Below are positions 6,132 through 15,166 of a stretch of 64,000 nucleotides of DNA, in pieces. Within the stretch, counting starts at the first letter, position 1, and each line of letters starts with the position of its first letter. The notes beneath the pieces were generated by a model that was not told the origin of the DNA, did not search any database, and saw nothing but the letters and a program-made list of their open reading frames with translations. The stretch comes from a virus. Where the stretch lies: positions 1 to 64,000 of IMG/VR virus record IMGVR_UViG_3300025151_000023, one strand, 5' to 3'. A program made the position numbers and the translations under genes.

Positions 6132-6858
6132 TTACTTTGTTAAAATATCTGTAAGTTTTTTCAACATCATCTGAGTAATCAATCATTAATGGAGACATTT
6201 GTTCTAATCCATTGATTACCCAATTGGCTACCATGTCACATTTTTGCTGGGTATCTAAATGGTTGCTCTCCTTAACAGGTGACCCTGTGGTATCACCAGC
6301 CATCACTGACATAAGTGTAGGACGAATTTCAACTCCATGGCCAAAAGAAAAAAGATAAGAAGTATTACTAGGTGAAAAGTCGTTTACATTTTGCCCTTCA
6401 ACAGCTGAGTTGGCCATACTCCAAAGATGCACTGTTGGTATATCTTTTGGTAGTTGTTGCACAAACTTTTTTATACTTGCTTCGTACTCGTAGTTTTCTT
6501 TACGATAATCAATCAAATTATCGTAATAAGATTTGGCCGACTTCCATATTTTAGAATTTTTAGATTTTGGAGGAGGATTATATACTGAGGCAAAATTTAA
6601 ATTACTAACATGACGATTGTACAATCGACCAGGCTGTGTCCAACAAAATACAGCATAATCAACATTGCCGTTATGGGTTTTCCACGAATTAGCAGGATAT
6701 TGATCAAGAATTACAGACCAGTGACTGCTCCCTAATATTCCCTTGTTTATTATGGTGGCATTAAAATATTTTGCAACTGTGTGTGGCCATGAGCCTTTAT
6801 CTACATGATAACAAAAGCTATCGCCATAAAATCCAATTGTTTTTTTATGAGATGCCAT
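6121..6858 (-). CDS. SGNH/GDSL-like hydrolase
   Basis: This 245-residue protein has GFYGDSFCY at residues 9-17, a typical GDS block, and SNHLD near residue 205 in the region of the usual DxxH block. No signal peptide is seen, so it should act in the cytoplasm. It overlaps the start of the nucleotide-sugar dehydrogenase gene's 3' end by 14 bases and is cotranscribed with it, which suggests sugar or nucleotide-sugar deacylation or a similar role in glycan modification. The catalytic His is uncertain because the C-terminal motif is reversed (HLD) relative to the classic order. Confidence 0.55.
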   Translation of the reverse strand: MASHKKTIGFYGDSFCYHVDKGSWPHTVAKYFNATIINKGILGSSHWSVILDQYPANSWKTHNGNVDYAVFCWTQPGRLYNRHVSNLNFASVYNPPPKSKNSKIWKSAKSYYDNLIDYRKENYEYEASIKKFVQQLPKDIPTVHLWSMANSAVEGQNVNDFSPSNTSYLFSFGHGVEIRPTLMSVMAGDTTGSPVKESNHLDTQQKCDMVANWVINGLEQMSPLMIDYSDDVEKTYRYFNKVKPE

Positions 6859-8014
6859 AGTGTATTACAGTGTAATTTTCGCTTTGATATTTGCGATACA
6901 GGTCTACTATAATAGCACGGTCATTGAAATAAAAGTTAGTGTAATCTATATCATGAGCCAACAGATACACATAGTCTTGTGTAGGTGATGGCGCACGATC
7001 ATAATGCACTGTTTGCCCCATTTCTTTACAATAGTAGCCTATCAACATAGAAGCAGACCCATCGGTAAGATCAGTATTTGGTTTGAATGATTTGCCCATG
7101 ATAACTATTTCTCTATTGTGTTTGCATAATTCTTTCGCAATATTTTTTGCTTGAATCTCGCGAGCTTCCATAATTGCTTTGAATAAATCATAACCTAGAT
7201 CTAATCGATCAGCTAACCACGATAAAGCAATGTTATCTCGAGGATGGCAAGGGCCACCATCTCCATTGCCTGGCTCCATATACTTTTGTGAAACTATCCT
7301 ATCAGCATGTCTTAACGAGTTTGCTATCACAGTTGGATTCGCATTGCCAATCTTTTGTGTAACATCTTGTATCATGTTAGCAAGGCCAACTTTTGCAGAT
7401 ATGTAAGTGTTATGAAATATTTTTATACACTCGGCTTCTTCGTATGTGCCACAAGTAATGTGAGGTTTGCTTTTCCATATTGGTTTATAAAATTCAAGCA
7501 ATTTTTTAGCACCAGTGTGAGAGTCTAACCAACCCTTACCATGTTGCCATTTGTGAAAACCCATAACCATAATGTCTGGATTCAAAAAGTCCAAACCAAC
7601 AGTTCCCATTGCTATCAAATATGGATTATAACAAAAGTTATTGTGTAAACCAAGTTTTGTTATCATTGGTCTAATAGTAGTTGGTAATACTGTTGAAATG
7701 TTTACAATTAGGGTATTTGGAGACATCCATTCTTTACAGTCTTTCAATACCTTCTGTAATGCACTGTAATCAAAGTCTTTAGATGGTAATTGAGTGGTTG
7801 GTTCTTCACCGCCGTATGCCGGATCGTGTGGAGTCGGCACAGCTATGAAAATTATGTCTTTATCAGCAAACGCACTGTACTTAGATTCAACAACATGTAC
7901 ACCAGGAATCTTTATGTTAAACTTTACATCATATCCTGTAACATCATGGTGCTTTGCCATTTCTTCAGCTACTGGACCACCTAGCTTACCAAGGCCTATC
8001 ATCGATATCTTCAT
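6845..8014 (-). CDS. UDP-glucose/GDP-mannose dehydrogenase family protein
   Basis: This 389-residue enzyme has the N-terminal NAD-binding GLGKLGG (residues 7-13), the central helix with K198 and N202 (IKIFHN), and the catalytic cysteine in GDGGPCHPRDN (C256). These match nucleotide-sugar dehydrogenases that oxidise UDP-glucose or UDP-HexNAc to the uronic acid. It is slightly shorter than the usual 420-450 residues. The substrate cannot be told from sequence. A uronic acid would fit the glycan island at 23738-40447, which contains an AsnB-like amidotransferase able in principle to amidate uronates. It forms an operon with the SGNH gene. Confidence 0.8.
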   Translation of the reverse strand: MKISMIGLGKLGGPVAEEMAKHHDVTGYDVKFNIKIPGVHVVESKYSAFADKDIIFIAVPTPHDPAYGGEEPTTQLPSKDFDYSALQKVLKDCKEWMSPNTLIVNISTVLPTTIRPMITKLGLHNNFCYNPYLIAMGTVGLDFLNPDIMVMGFHKWQHGKGWLDSHTGAKKLLEFYKPIWKSKPHITCGTYEEAECIKIFHNTYISAKVGLANMIQDVTQKIGNANPTVIANSLRHADRIVSQKYMEPGNGDGGPCHPRDNIALSWLADRLDLGYDLFKAIMEAREIQAKNIAKELCKHNREIVIMGKSFKPNTDLTDGSASMLIGYYCKEMGQTVHYDRAPSPTQDYVYLLAHDIDYTNFYFNDRAIIVDLYRKYQSENYTVIHYGIS

Positions 8015-8022
8015 ATAATAAT

Positions 8023-8574
8023 TTATTGTGTGAATATATTGTTTAGAAAGTGTCTGGCATCTTCATGAGTTGAAGAGCGTACTAAACGTTTCCATAGCTT
8101 GCTTTTCATTTTGTAGTTTGCCCAAACCATTGGATCCCATGGTCGACACAACCAACCCCCTGTTCTACTCATTTCAGCGTCTAATTGACCATCTTGCCAC
8201 AATGAAAATCCAATCATAACTTTCCAGAATGTTGGCCCTTTTCCGTTTTTAATATCATTACATATTTGAGCATTAAATGTGATTGATGCAAATTCATTGA
8301 TAGGCTGTGTGCCTCTGTTACGATAATCGTTTGAATGCAGTATAGTTGCTCTATCAGTATTGACAGGCCCACCACAATATATCGGGCACTTGGGTAATAA
8401 TGGCATCTTGTATATGTGTGCTACTTGTTTGTAATCAATATTGGTAATTTGTTGATTGCACACAAATCCTGTGTTTGCAGTATGCATGCTGTCACCCATT
8501 ACTATTACAGAATAACGCCAAATTTCTTGATGTGACTGGTTCATTAACGCCGAAGCTAATAACAGTTCTGACAT
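8023..8574 (-). CDS. AlgH/YqgE (UPF0301) family-like protein
   Basis: This 183-residue protein has features of the AlgH/YqgE family: an N-terminal LLLASALMNQ region, then GFVCNQ, then IYCGGPVNTDRATILHS, and near the C-terminus IGFSLWQDGQLDAEM followed by GGWL. The order and length match bacterial members (about 185 residues). Start 8574 is chosen because a TTTAAATA box lies five bases upstream and because longer versions add a non-family hydrophobic stretch. AlgH affects alginate and virulence regulation in Pseudomonas, but its molecular role is unresolved. A phage copy is unusual. It diverges from the virion-like gene at 8621. Confidence 0.7.
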   Translation of the reverse strand: MSELLLASALMNQSHQEIWRYSVIVMGDSMHTANTGFVCNQQITNIDYKQVAHIYKMPLLPKCPIYCGGPVNTDRATILHSNDYRNRGTQPINEFASITFNAQICNDIKNGKGPTFWKVMIGFSLWQDGQLDAEMSRTGGWLCRPWDPMVWANYKMKSKLWKRLVRSSTHEDARHFLNNIFTQ

Positions 8575-8591
8575 ACTCTTATTTAAAGGAA

Positions 8592-8599
8592 TATAAATA
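8592..8599 (+). promoter_or_regulatory. T4-late-type box for the virion-like gene
   Basis: A TATAAAT-type stretch lies about 22 nt before ATG 8621, beside the opposite-facing TTTAAATA box (8580-8587) of the AlgH-like gene. The pair would drive divergent late transcription. Confidence 0.5.
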
Positions 8600-8620
8600 T
8601 GTACATTAAACATTGACACT

Positions 8621-9505
8621 ATGAGTACATACAAAATATTATTAAGTAAAAATTCAGTAGCATCAACTACGGACGACAATGTTTCCTTGCATGATGATTC
8701 TACAGCTATGCCAGACACAGAGGTTACTTGTTGGGTAAATGATACTGTTCAAGTAGGACAAGCAACAGTAACAGATTCGGGCGGATGTATTATGTTCGAT
8801 TATGATATGCCAAAAGAAACTGTTAGAGCAAAAAACAGTATAACCATCACTACTAATGACGGTGACCCAACAGATGTTCATGTTGACTATATTATAATAG
8901 ATAACGACAACATTGTTGCTAGTCAGTATCTTTTTGAAACCAAAGTTTTCAAAGCAAAGTATGATACATCACCACGTAAGTATGCGGCCCCTTATTTTAA
9001 TCACAAAGACAGCACATATGTATGGTGGGGTGACATTTACAACAAAGATGGAACAAGAAATGATCAAGTTAAAAGGCATCGTCCACATCTTATTTCAGAT
9101 ACAGGACAACGCTGGGTATGGGAATTTTCTGTTACTGCAGATGGTTACTTGTATTGGGAACATCATGACTTAGCTAGTGCAACTTATGATTCAACTGCTT
9201 TTCCATATTGGTATGCGGCTAAGAGAACTTTTGAATATGACGACAGCACTGTGCTTCCTTTTGATAGTGCTATAAACTGGGATCCAAGTGACTCTGCACA
9301 TCAGCCAAGATGGCAAGGTCCAGGATGTTATGGTGGCGCAGGAGAATGGTTAGGAGTTTTCCAAGATTCATCTTTAGACACAGATTGGATAGACTCAACT
9401 GCAACTTTACTTTATACACAGGCTGAATGGGCTGACATGATGTATAATGCACAATATCTAACTGTTAGATTTGAACCTGTAGCAAAAACAGTTTCAGTAG
9501 CATAA
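8621..9505 (+). CDS. Probable virion protein (beta-rich)
   Basis: This 294-residue protein is rich in D, S, T, W and Y with alternating strand patterns, and has no hydrophobic segment or catalytic motif. The N-terminal 110 residues look like an immunoglobulin-like or bacterial-adhesin-like domain (TEVTCWVNDT, ITITTNDGD). The rest is tryptophan-rich (YVWWGDIY, RWVWEF), as in carbohydrate-facing tail or fibre proteins. A late-type promoter box precedes it. A role in the tail fibre or capsid decoration is inference. It resembles the gene at 15166 only in style. Confidence 0.5.
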   Translation: MSTYKILLSKNSVASTTDDNVSLHDDSTAMPDTEVTCWVNDTVQVGQATVTDSGGCIMFDYDMPKETVRAKNSITITTNDGDPTDVHVDYIIIDNDNIVASQYLFETKVFKAKYDTSPRKYAAPYFNHKDSTYVWWGDIYNKDGTRNDQVKRHRPHLISDTGQRWVWEFSVTADGYLYWEHHDLASATYDSTAFPYWYAAKRTFEYDDSTVLPFDSAINWDPSDSAHQPRWQGPGCYGGAGEWLGVFQDSSLDTDWIDSTATLLYTQAEWADMMYNAQYLTVRFEPVAKTVSVA

Positions 9506-9603
9506 TAATTAGACTCAAAAAAATAAATTAGTATCTTGTAGAAAGATATATAGTATTACTGTTTGAGGCAACTCAAAGGCACATAAGGCACAAAGGCAAA
9601 TAC

Positions 9604-11295
9604 ATGGAAGACTCAAAGGCTCTAGAACAAATAGACAAATTGACATCGCGTTTCACACGCACTTGCCCTTCAACACAACAATATCAACAACGTTTAGCAG
9701 AAGAATTTGAAATCATACTCTCGCTTAGGTTCACTGACTACTTTTGTCAAATCCGAGATATATTAGATTTAAGCACAGACATACCTCACATGACTCGAGG
9801 ATCTGCAGGTTCATCTTTGGTGTGTTATCTTATGGGCATCACAGATGTTGATCCCATCCAGTGGGACATTCCTGTGGCAAGATTTCTTAATCCAAAACGT
9901 GACGACTTACCAGATGTAGATATTGATTATCCTCATTACAAACAAGAAGAAGTGATGAACAGAATCTTTAAGAATTGGCCTGGCAAGTCTGCAAGAATAT
10001 CAAACTATGTTTTATATCAAGACAAGTCAGCAAAACGTGAAGCGGCAAAAAGACTAGGATACAAAGGAAGACTGCCCAAGAAGTTCTCGTACGAATCATT
10101 AGGCATCGATCCTAAAGAGGCAAAACGAATAGAAAGCAAATTGAAAGGCAAAAAGAAATGTATATCAAAACACTGTGGAGGCATCTTAATGTTTACAAGG
10201 CAATTACCAAAATCTTTAATATCACAAACAAATCAAATTCTACTAGACAAAAACGAAGTAGAGGATTTAGAACATTTGAAGGTGGACATATTAGCAAACA
10301 GAGGGCTAAGTCAACTGTTGGACATAGACTCGAAAACAAAGTTATACGAATATCCAGAGATAGACAAGGCTACTTCGTCTTTGTTGAGTCGGGGAGACGT
10401 GTTGGGAGTAACTCAAGGAGAGTCACCAGCGATGAGAAGATTGTTTAGAGCTATTCGTCCTCAGTCTATGAAAGATTGTGTATTTGCTACAGCATTGATT
10501 CGACCAGTGGCTTTGCAAGGCAGGCGTAAAGCGGCCTTCTTTAATGATTGGACATCTGACAGAGTATCAGATGTAGTAGTGTGTGAAGATGATGCTATTG
10601 TGCAGATTGCAAAGTTGATTGGGTGTGACTATTATGAAGCTGATATGTATCGCAGAGCATTTGCTAAGAAAAACGAAGAACGAGTAATGGAGTTTATGAC
10701 TAGACTAGGAGACCATCCACGCAAGGATGAAATATTTTCAACATTACAAGAATTAAGTGGCTTTGGTTTGTGCAGAGCTCATGCAGTAAATTTAGGAAGG
10801 CTAATTTGGGCATTAGCATATCAAAAAGCACACAACATAAAAGGTTTTTGGTCAGCGGCACTTAAACATTGTCATGGCTCTTATAAACGCTGGGTGTATA
10901 AAACTGAAGCTAAAAGAGCCGGATTAACACCGGTTACTGTTTCTAAGTCTGACTTGTTTGACGATCCTGTTTGGCAATATAAAAAATATGGTTGGTGGTC
11001 CAACTCAAAATTCTTACCAGGATTTTACACTCGACATTTATATCTTGATCGTATTGAGTTTGCTGGATTAGTTGCAAACGGTAGAGTTTATAAATCAGGA
11101 AATAAAAAGTATGTTACGTTTGTAACACTTGGTATTGATAATGGATACTACATTGATTTAAGCATTGACAAACCATTTCCATATACAGAATATGATGTAA
11201 TACGTGGGATTGGTAGGATTAAACATTTAAACAATTCTGATTATGTAGAAGTTATTGAGGCAGAGCCAATGAGAATAGATAAATTTTATGATTAG
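9604..11295 (+). CDS. Compact family-C DNA polymerase (DnaE-like catalytic core)
   Basis: This 563-residue protein matches the polymerase core of DNA polymerase III alpha: TRGSAGSSLVCYLMGITDVDP (residues 64-84) is the GS motif, LPDVDID (102-108) gives the first two catalytic aspartates (D104, D106), and LKVDIL supplies the third (D228). Further family blocks are KHCGGI (about 190), GVTQGES, RRAFAKKNEE and GFGLCRAHAVN. The C-terminus (FAGLVANGRVYKSGNKKYV) resembles the OB-fold. The PHP domain normally at the N-terminus and the tau-binding tail are absent; bacterial DnaE has about 1100 residues. T4-like phages normally use family-B gp43, so this is unusual. An intact triad suggests activity, but that is inference. 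Confidence 0.85.
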   Translation: MEDSKALEQIDKLTSRFTRTCPSTQQYQQRLAEEFEIILSLRFTDYFCQIRDILDLSTDIPHMTRGSAGSSLVCYLMGITDVDPIQWDIPVARFLNPKRDDLPDVDIDYPHYKQEEVMNRIFKNWPGKSARISNYVLYQDKSAKREAAKRLGYKGRLPKKFSYESLGIDPKEAKRIESKLKGKKKCISKHCGGILMFTRQLPKSLISQTNQILLDKNEVEDLEHLKVDILANRGLSQLLDIDSKTKLYEYPEIDKATSSLLSRGDVLGVTQGESPAMRRLFRAIRPQSMKDCVFATALIRPVALQGRRKAAFFNDWTSDRVSDVVVCEDDAIVQIAKLIGCDYYEADMYRRAFAKKNEERVMEFMTRLGDHPRKDEIFSTLQELSGFGLCRAHAVNLGRLIWALAYQKAHNIKGFWSAALKHCHGSYKRWVYKTEAKRAGLTPVTVSKSDLFDDPVWQYKKYGWWSNSKFLPGFYTRHLYLDRIEFAGLVANGRVYKSGNKKYVTFVTLGIDNGYYIDLSIDKPFPYTEYDVIRGIGRIKHLNNSDYVEVIEAEPMRIDKFYD

Positions 11296-12329
11296 GCTAA
11301 TTCGCCATAAATTAAAATACTAGTTCTAGGTTCATTACCTTCGTGGATAACACTGTGTGGGATATCAGCGGTGTTGACCATTAATGGATGTTCTAGAGGC
11401 AGTAGTCCGCTTCTGCCTAACTTAAACTGCACATCGTCGCTACCTTTTATAGCCCAATAAACTTTTTTACAACCTTTGATATAAGGGTAGCACTCTCTTT
11501 GTGTATGATCATCTCTGTGAATCATAAATCCATGTCCAGGTTTAAGTGTTTGTACAGAGATGTCTATCAATCTTTTATACCCTGAAGCAATCACTAAATC
11601 TTTTATTGATTGATATGGAATGTCGTCTATTTCAACAAATGGCAAATCCGACACACCATTCTTAAGTTGCTTAATTAACAATCCGTAGTCCTGTTCATCT
11701 GTTAATTTATTATTTCTCACTACACCGGAATCAAACCCCCATGGGCCTCCTGCCTTACAATAAGAATGATTTGTGCAAAACTTATCCAAATCTAATAGTA
11801 ATTGATCAACATCGATCTTTGGTAACTTCAACTTCAACCATGGTGCATCATCATGATTGTTTTTCCACCAGTGAGGCCCGTCACCATGATTAAAAAAACT
11901 TATCATCTTGTTATCCCAGCCTTCGTGAATCTTATGTGGCCGATTAACAGTTAACACATATTTTTCGAATAAGTTTTTTCCGTACTCACCGTTGTCTATT
12001 TCTTCATACAGTCGTTCTATCATCTGCCCTATGTCAGTGTGTATCCATATGCTAAAACAACAACCTTTATCCCATACTGCTGTTGCTGGTTGGTGTATTT
12101 GCCCTTGACCATCAGTGCAATACCCTGTATAGATAAATTGTCCTATGCTTGAGCCATTGATGCTTATATCTTCAATTTCTATACTTGTATCGACATATTC
12201 AACACACAGTTCGTACCATCCTGAATCTAATGGTTGGTCTTTGCCTAGTTTAATATTATGTTGTACATTAGACAAATCTTTTAGATAAACTTTTTCAATA
12301 ATATTGTTGCTTGTAATTGAAATAAGCAT
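11292..12329 (-). CDS. 2OG-oxygenase-like domain protein
   Basis: This 345-residue protein has two parts. The first 120 residues are beta-rich (TSNNIIEKVYLKDL, GYCTDGQGQIHQP). The C-terminal 130 residues carry GHGFMIHRDDHTQ, then IPHSVIHEGNEPRTSIL, which gives an HxD..H arrangement and a downstream arginine typical of Asp/Asn beta-hydroxylase-like or 2OG-Fe(II) oxygenases. It converges with the DnaE-like gene (4-base overlap) and lies next to the helicase. A substrate cannot be named; peptidyl or small-molecule hydroxylation are both possible. It could equally be a non-catalytic cupin fold. Confidence 0.5.
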   Translation of the reverse strand: MLISITSNNIIEKVYLKDLSNVQHNIKLGKDQPLDSGWYELCVEYVDTSIEIEDISINGSSIGQFIYTGYCTDGQGQIHQPATAVWDKGCCFSIWIHTDIGQMIERLYEEIDNGEYGKNLFEKYVLTVNRPHKIHEGWDNKMISFFNHGDGPHWWKNNHDDAPWLKLKLPKIDVDQLLLDLDKFCTNHSYCKAGGPWGFDSGVVRNNKLTDEQDYGLLIKQLKNGVSDLPFVEIDDIPYQSIKDLVIASGYKRLIDISVQTLKPGHGFMIHRDDHTQRECYPYIKGCKKVYWAIKGSDDVQFKLGRSGLLPLEHPLMVNTADIPHSVIHEGNEPRTSILIYGELA

Positions 12330-12331
12330 TA

Positions 12332-13738
12332 TTAATTTTTGTCTAAGTTTTGTATTAGCTGTTTTATTTTTGAACTTTCGATATCAGCTTTTACCTTACC
12401 AACATCATCACCTTGATATTTGTGATCCGGTTTGGCATCTTCAGTGACTGTTGAAGTTCTTTTTAGATTAGCGTATATAGATGGTGCTTGTTTTTTGAAA
12501 GATTGATATTCTTCGTCTTCGGCTAAATCTAATATTCGCAAAGTGTCAACATTAAATTCTAAATCAACTTTGTGACCAACGCCAGAACTAGATCTTGTTT
12601 TCATAAATTGTATTTGATACTTGCCACGTTCTCTCATTGCACGCGACGTAAAGATACCGATCACATTATCCGCAGTTTGTATTTTACTCAATCCACCACT
12701 AATGTGTGAATGATCAAATTCTATTTCTTCAACACTTGCTCTGTTCAATTGAGATGCTGTAATTAATATTGCATTTAGATCCACTGCTAAGTTTCTCAGT
12801 TCTTCTGATACATATTTGTCTTTTACAAACAAGTCACTTGGCGATACACGTTTGTTCATTGGCATCAGCAAGTCTAAGTAATCAATCAATACAACATCAC
12901 ATTTAATACTGTGCTGTATTTCAAATTCTTTAATGTAAGCTCTAACGTCAATAGCAGTAGCGCCACTTGGAATATATTTTATCCTAAATTGCCCTGCCTT
13001 TTTAGACTTCATCTTTACTTTAAGATCAACTGTGTCTAAATCTTTGTATATTTCCCTTGTTGGAGTTTCTGTCATCATTGCATCAATTCTCATCGCTGTA
13101 AGATTTTCACTTAACTCTAAAGTTATATACACACAGTTTAACCCTTGCTCTGCATAATTTACCGCTAAGTTTTGTAAAAACAAACTCTTACCTGCGCCAG
13201 AACCACCTGCAAAAATATTAAGTTCTCCTCTGTTAAAGCCACCAAACAGTTTTTTATCAAAGTTCTTCCAGCCAGTAGCAACAGTACCATTGTTGTCTTT
13301 CAGTGCTTGTAGTCTTGATTTTGGGTCTTCAAAATAGTCTGTACCCATGTCTTTTGTTAAGCCTACTTGAACAGCTCTTTTAATCTTTTCTTCAACTGAT
13401 CCATAATCACCTTTTTCTAACATATCAGCTGATGCTAATATTGCCATTTCTAATTCTTTGTGTCTTGCAAATCTTTCATATTCATCTAAGAACCAATCAA
13501 AATGTTTTGGATCAATGTCTGCGGCTGATTGTAATTCTGCACCTGTCTTTGCATTTACCATATCAACTTCAGGCAAAGTTTTATATTCTTGTGCATAATC
13601 ATATATGAACTTTGCCGCATCTCTTAAGTGTGCGTCATAGTGTCTGTACATGAAAATATTTTGTGCCCTAACAAATGATTCTGCATCTGCAAGGAACATT
13701 TCTAAAAATAGTTTTTGTAAGTCTTTTGTATATTCCAC
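12332..13738 (-). CDS. gp41: gp41-like replicative DNA helicase (DnaB family)
   Basis: This 468-residue RecA-fold helicase has Walker A GGSGAGKS at residues 178-185, CDVVLIDYLD (Walker B) at about 280-289, a glutamine-rich helix around ITASQLNRASVEE (motif 3), and an arginine-finger region near the C-terminus (FMKTRSSSG). The N-terminal 150 residues are helical, as in the DnaB/gp41 N-domain. gp41 unwinds DNA at the T4 fork as a hexamer and stimulates the gp61 primase. The primase gene lies directly upstream in the same strand and operon, as in other T4-like phages. The length matches the family. Confidence 0.9.
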   Translation of the reverse strand: MEYTKDLQKLFLEMFLADAESFVRAQNIFMYRHYDAHLRDAAKFIYDYAQEYKTLPEVDMVNAKTGAELQSAADIDPKHFDWFLDEYERFARHKELEMAILASADMLEKGDYGSVEEKIKRAVQVGLTKDMGTDYFEDPKSRLQALKDNNGTVATGWKNFDKKLFGGFNRGELNIFAGGSGAGKSLFLQNLAVNYAEQGLNCVYITLELSENLTAMRIDAMMTETPTREIYKDLDTVDLKVKMKSKKAGQFRIKYIPSGATAIDVRAYIKEFEIQHSIKCDVVLIDYLDLLMPMNKRVSPSDLFVKDKYVSEELRNLAVDLNAILITASQLNRASVEEIEFDHSHISGGLSKIQTADNVIGIFTSRAMRERGKYQIQFMKTRSSSGVGHKVDLEFNVDTLRILDLAEDEEYQSFKKQAPSIYANLKRTSTVTEDAKPDHKYQGDDVGKVKADIESSKIKQLIQNLDKN

Positions 13739-13774
13739 GTTTATATTATATAACCTTTCGATTGGTTTGTCTTG

Positions 13775-14737
13775 TTAAATCCATAATTTTTCATTCAACT
13801 TTATTTTTGTGTTTGTGTCATATGTGTATTTCAATATCGCTTGAAATGTTAATATTTTACCATATCGAATAACTGCGTTATTGATATCTTTGACACCATC
13901 GCTCCACGGTGGCATGGACACGCTCCATCCCCATTCACATGCTTGGTTAATTAATTTTGATCCTGCTTTGTCTCTGTCAGGCACTACAATTACTTTTCGA
14001 TTCAATGCATCTATTTGTAACTTTTGCTTATTGCTAATTTCACTACCTAAAATTGCAACGCCATCTATCATTATTGCATCAAACACACCTTCTGTTAATA
14101 TAACATATTTGCGTGACCAATGTTGTGCGTCCAAGTTGAATAAAGATCCGGGTTGGACATTGGCATAGTATTTAGGTTTGGTATCCTGTTGGATAGCTCT
14201 TGCTACATATCCTATTTTAATTTTGTTCCACACAATAGGCACTATTATTCTGTTTGGCATTTCTTTACTAGAGTAATAAAAATTATAGTCAGTTGGACTT
14301 ACGCCACGTGTGTTCAAATAAGAAATATATTCTGGTTCTGTTGTTATAGATTTTGCATCTTGTGGAAATGATGCAGGGCTAAAATTAATTTGTTCATCAG
14401 TGGGTTTTGTTGTTGGAGATATCTCTTGTGCTAGTTTCATAGATTTCATACTTAACTTGCCAATCTCACTGCTGGAAACATTGAGCCATGTTAACAGTTT
14501 TCTAAATCTTGTGTTTAGATATCTTCCAGGGCGATAGCTTGTTTTGAATCCACAGTTGAAGCAATGATATTGTATAGCACCATCTGGCTGATACATCATG
14601 CCGCCACGTTGTCTTGAGTCATTGGTTTCGCCGTTGTGATGACAGCAAGGGGCATCAAATGATATCCATCCCGACGGTGTTTTTTTCCTTCTGGCTGGCA
14701 AATGTGACTCTAATGTTTGTCTGAGCTCTGTAAACAT
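13775..14737 (-). CDS. gp61: gp61-like DNA primase
   Basis: This 320-residue primase has an N-terminal zinc site: CCHH (residues 31-34) and HCFNC (58-62). The Toprim domain shows VILTEGVFDAIMID (E216) and VVPDRDKAG (D254, D256), the metal-binding acidic residues. It makes RNA primers for lagging-strand synthesis and works with the gp41 helicase encoded just downstream. The zinc finger spacing and the Toprim order match T4 gp61 and DnaG. The gene starts 16 bases from the small DUF3307-like gene. Confidence 0.88.
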   Translation of the reverse strand: MFTELRQTLESHLPARRKKTPSGWISFDAPCCHHNGETNDSRQRGGMMYQPDGAIQYHCFNCGFKTSYRPGRYLNTRFRKLLTWLNVSSSEIGKLSMKSMKLAQEISPTTKPTDEQINFSPASFPQDAKSITTEPEYISYLNTRGVSPTDYNFYYSSKEMPNRIIVPIVWNKIKIGYVARAIQQDTKPKYYANVQPGSLFNLDAQHWSRKYVILTEGVFDAIMIDGVAILGSEISNKQKLQIDALNRKVIVVPDRDKAGSKLINQACEWGWSVSMPPWSDGVKDINNAVIRYGKILTFQAILKYTYDTNTKIKLNEKLWI

Positions 14738-14752
14738 TTAGTTTATTATAAA

Positions 14753-15166
14753 CTAAAAAAACAATTTGTCAAAGCACCAAACGTAAAAATAGTAACAAGT
14801 AAAATGCAATATTTGATCAATAGCAGATATGATCCAAAACTTTTGATCGATAATTCCAACGTTGGCTTTCTTTAATATATGACTTTTCCGCCAGTCAATT
14901 AATAAGTGTAACCAAAAATCCAAAAATGCAAACAATACAAAACCATAAAATATTTCATTAGTTACATCTGTAAAAATTTTTAAGTAGACACTTACAAGCA
15001 AAAAAACAACAGCAGTTCCTATGGCATGATCTAACGCATGTAAAGTACCATTGGGGTGCCAAAATTGTAATTTAGATTTTGGTGGATATTTTAAAGCAAA
15101 CCTGCCTTGTAAAGCTAAATCACAAATAGAATGCTTCACTAGTAGCAAAAAGAAAATTGGCGACAT
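14753..15166 (-). CDS. DUF3307-like membrane protein
   Basis: This 137-residue protein is nearly all hydrophobic segments (about four), starting FLLLVKHSICDLALQGRFAL and including HALDHAIGTAVVFLL and FLDFWLHLLIDW. The His/Asp positions in the membrane segments (KH..D..LQ and H...H) match the DUF3307 family, membrane proteins of unknown function that are common in marine bacteria and phages. It sits between the primase and a virion-like protein and overlaps the latter by one base. The function is unknown. Confidence 0.6.
   Translation of the reverse strand: MSPIFFLLLVKHSICDLALQGRFALKYPPKSKLQFWHPNGTLHALDHAIGTAVVFLLVSVYLKIFTDVTNEIFYGFVLFAFLDFWLHLLIDWRKSHILKKANVGIIDQKFWIISAIDQILHFTCYYFYVWCFDKLFF

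Noticed and set aside
8575-8718. Longer start for the AlgH-like gene
   Set aside because: The extension crosses two late-type boxes and the divergent gene start. The family block begins at the ATG with a box five bases upstream.
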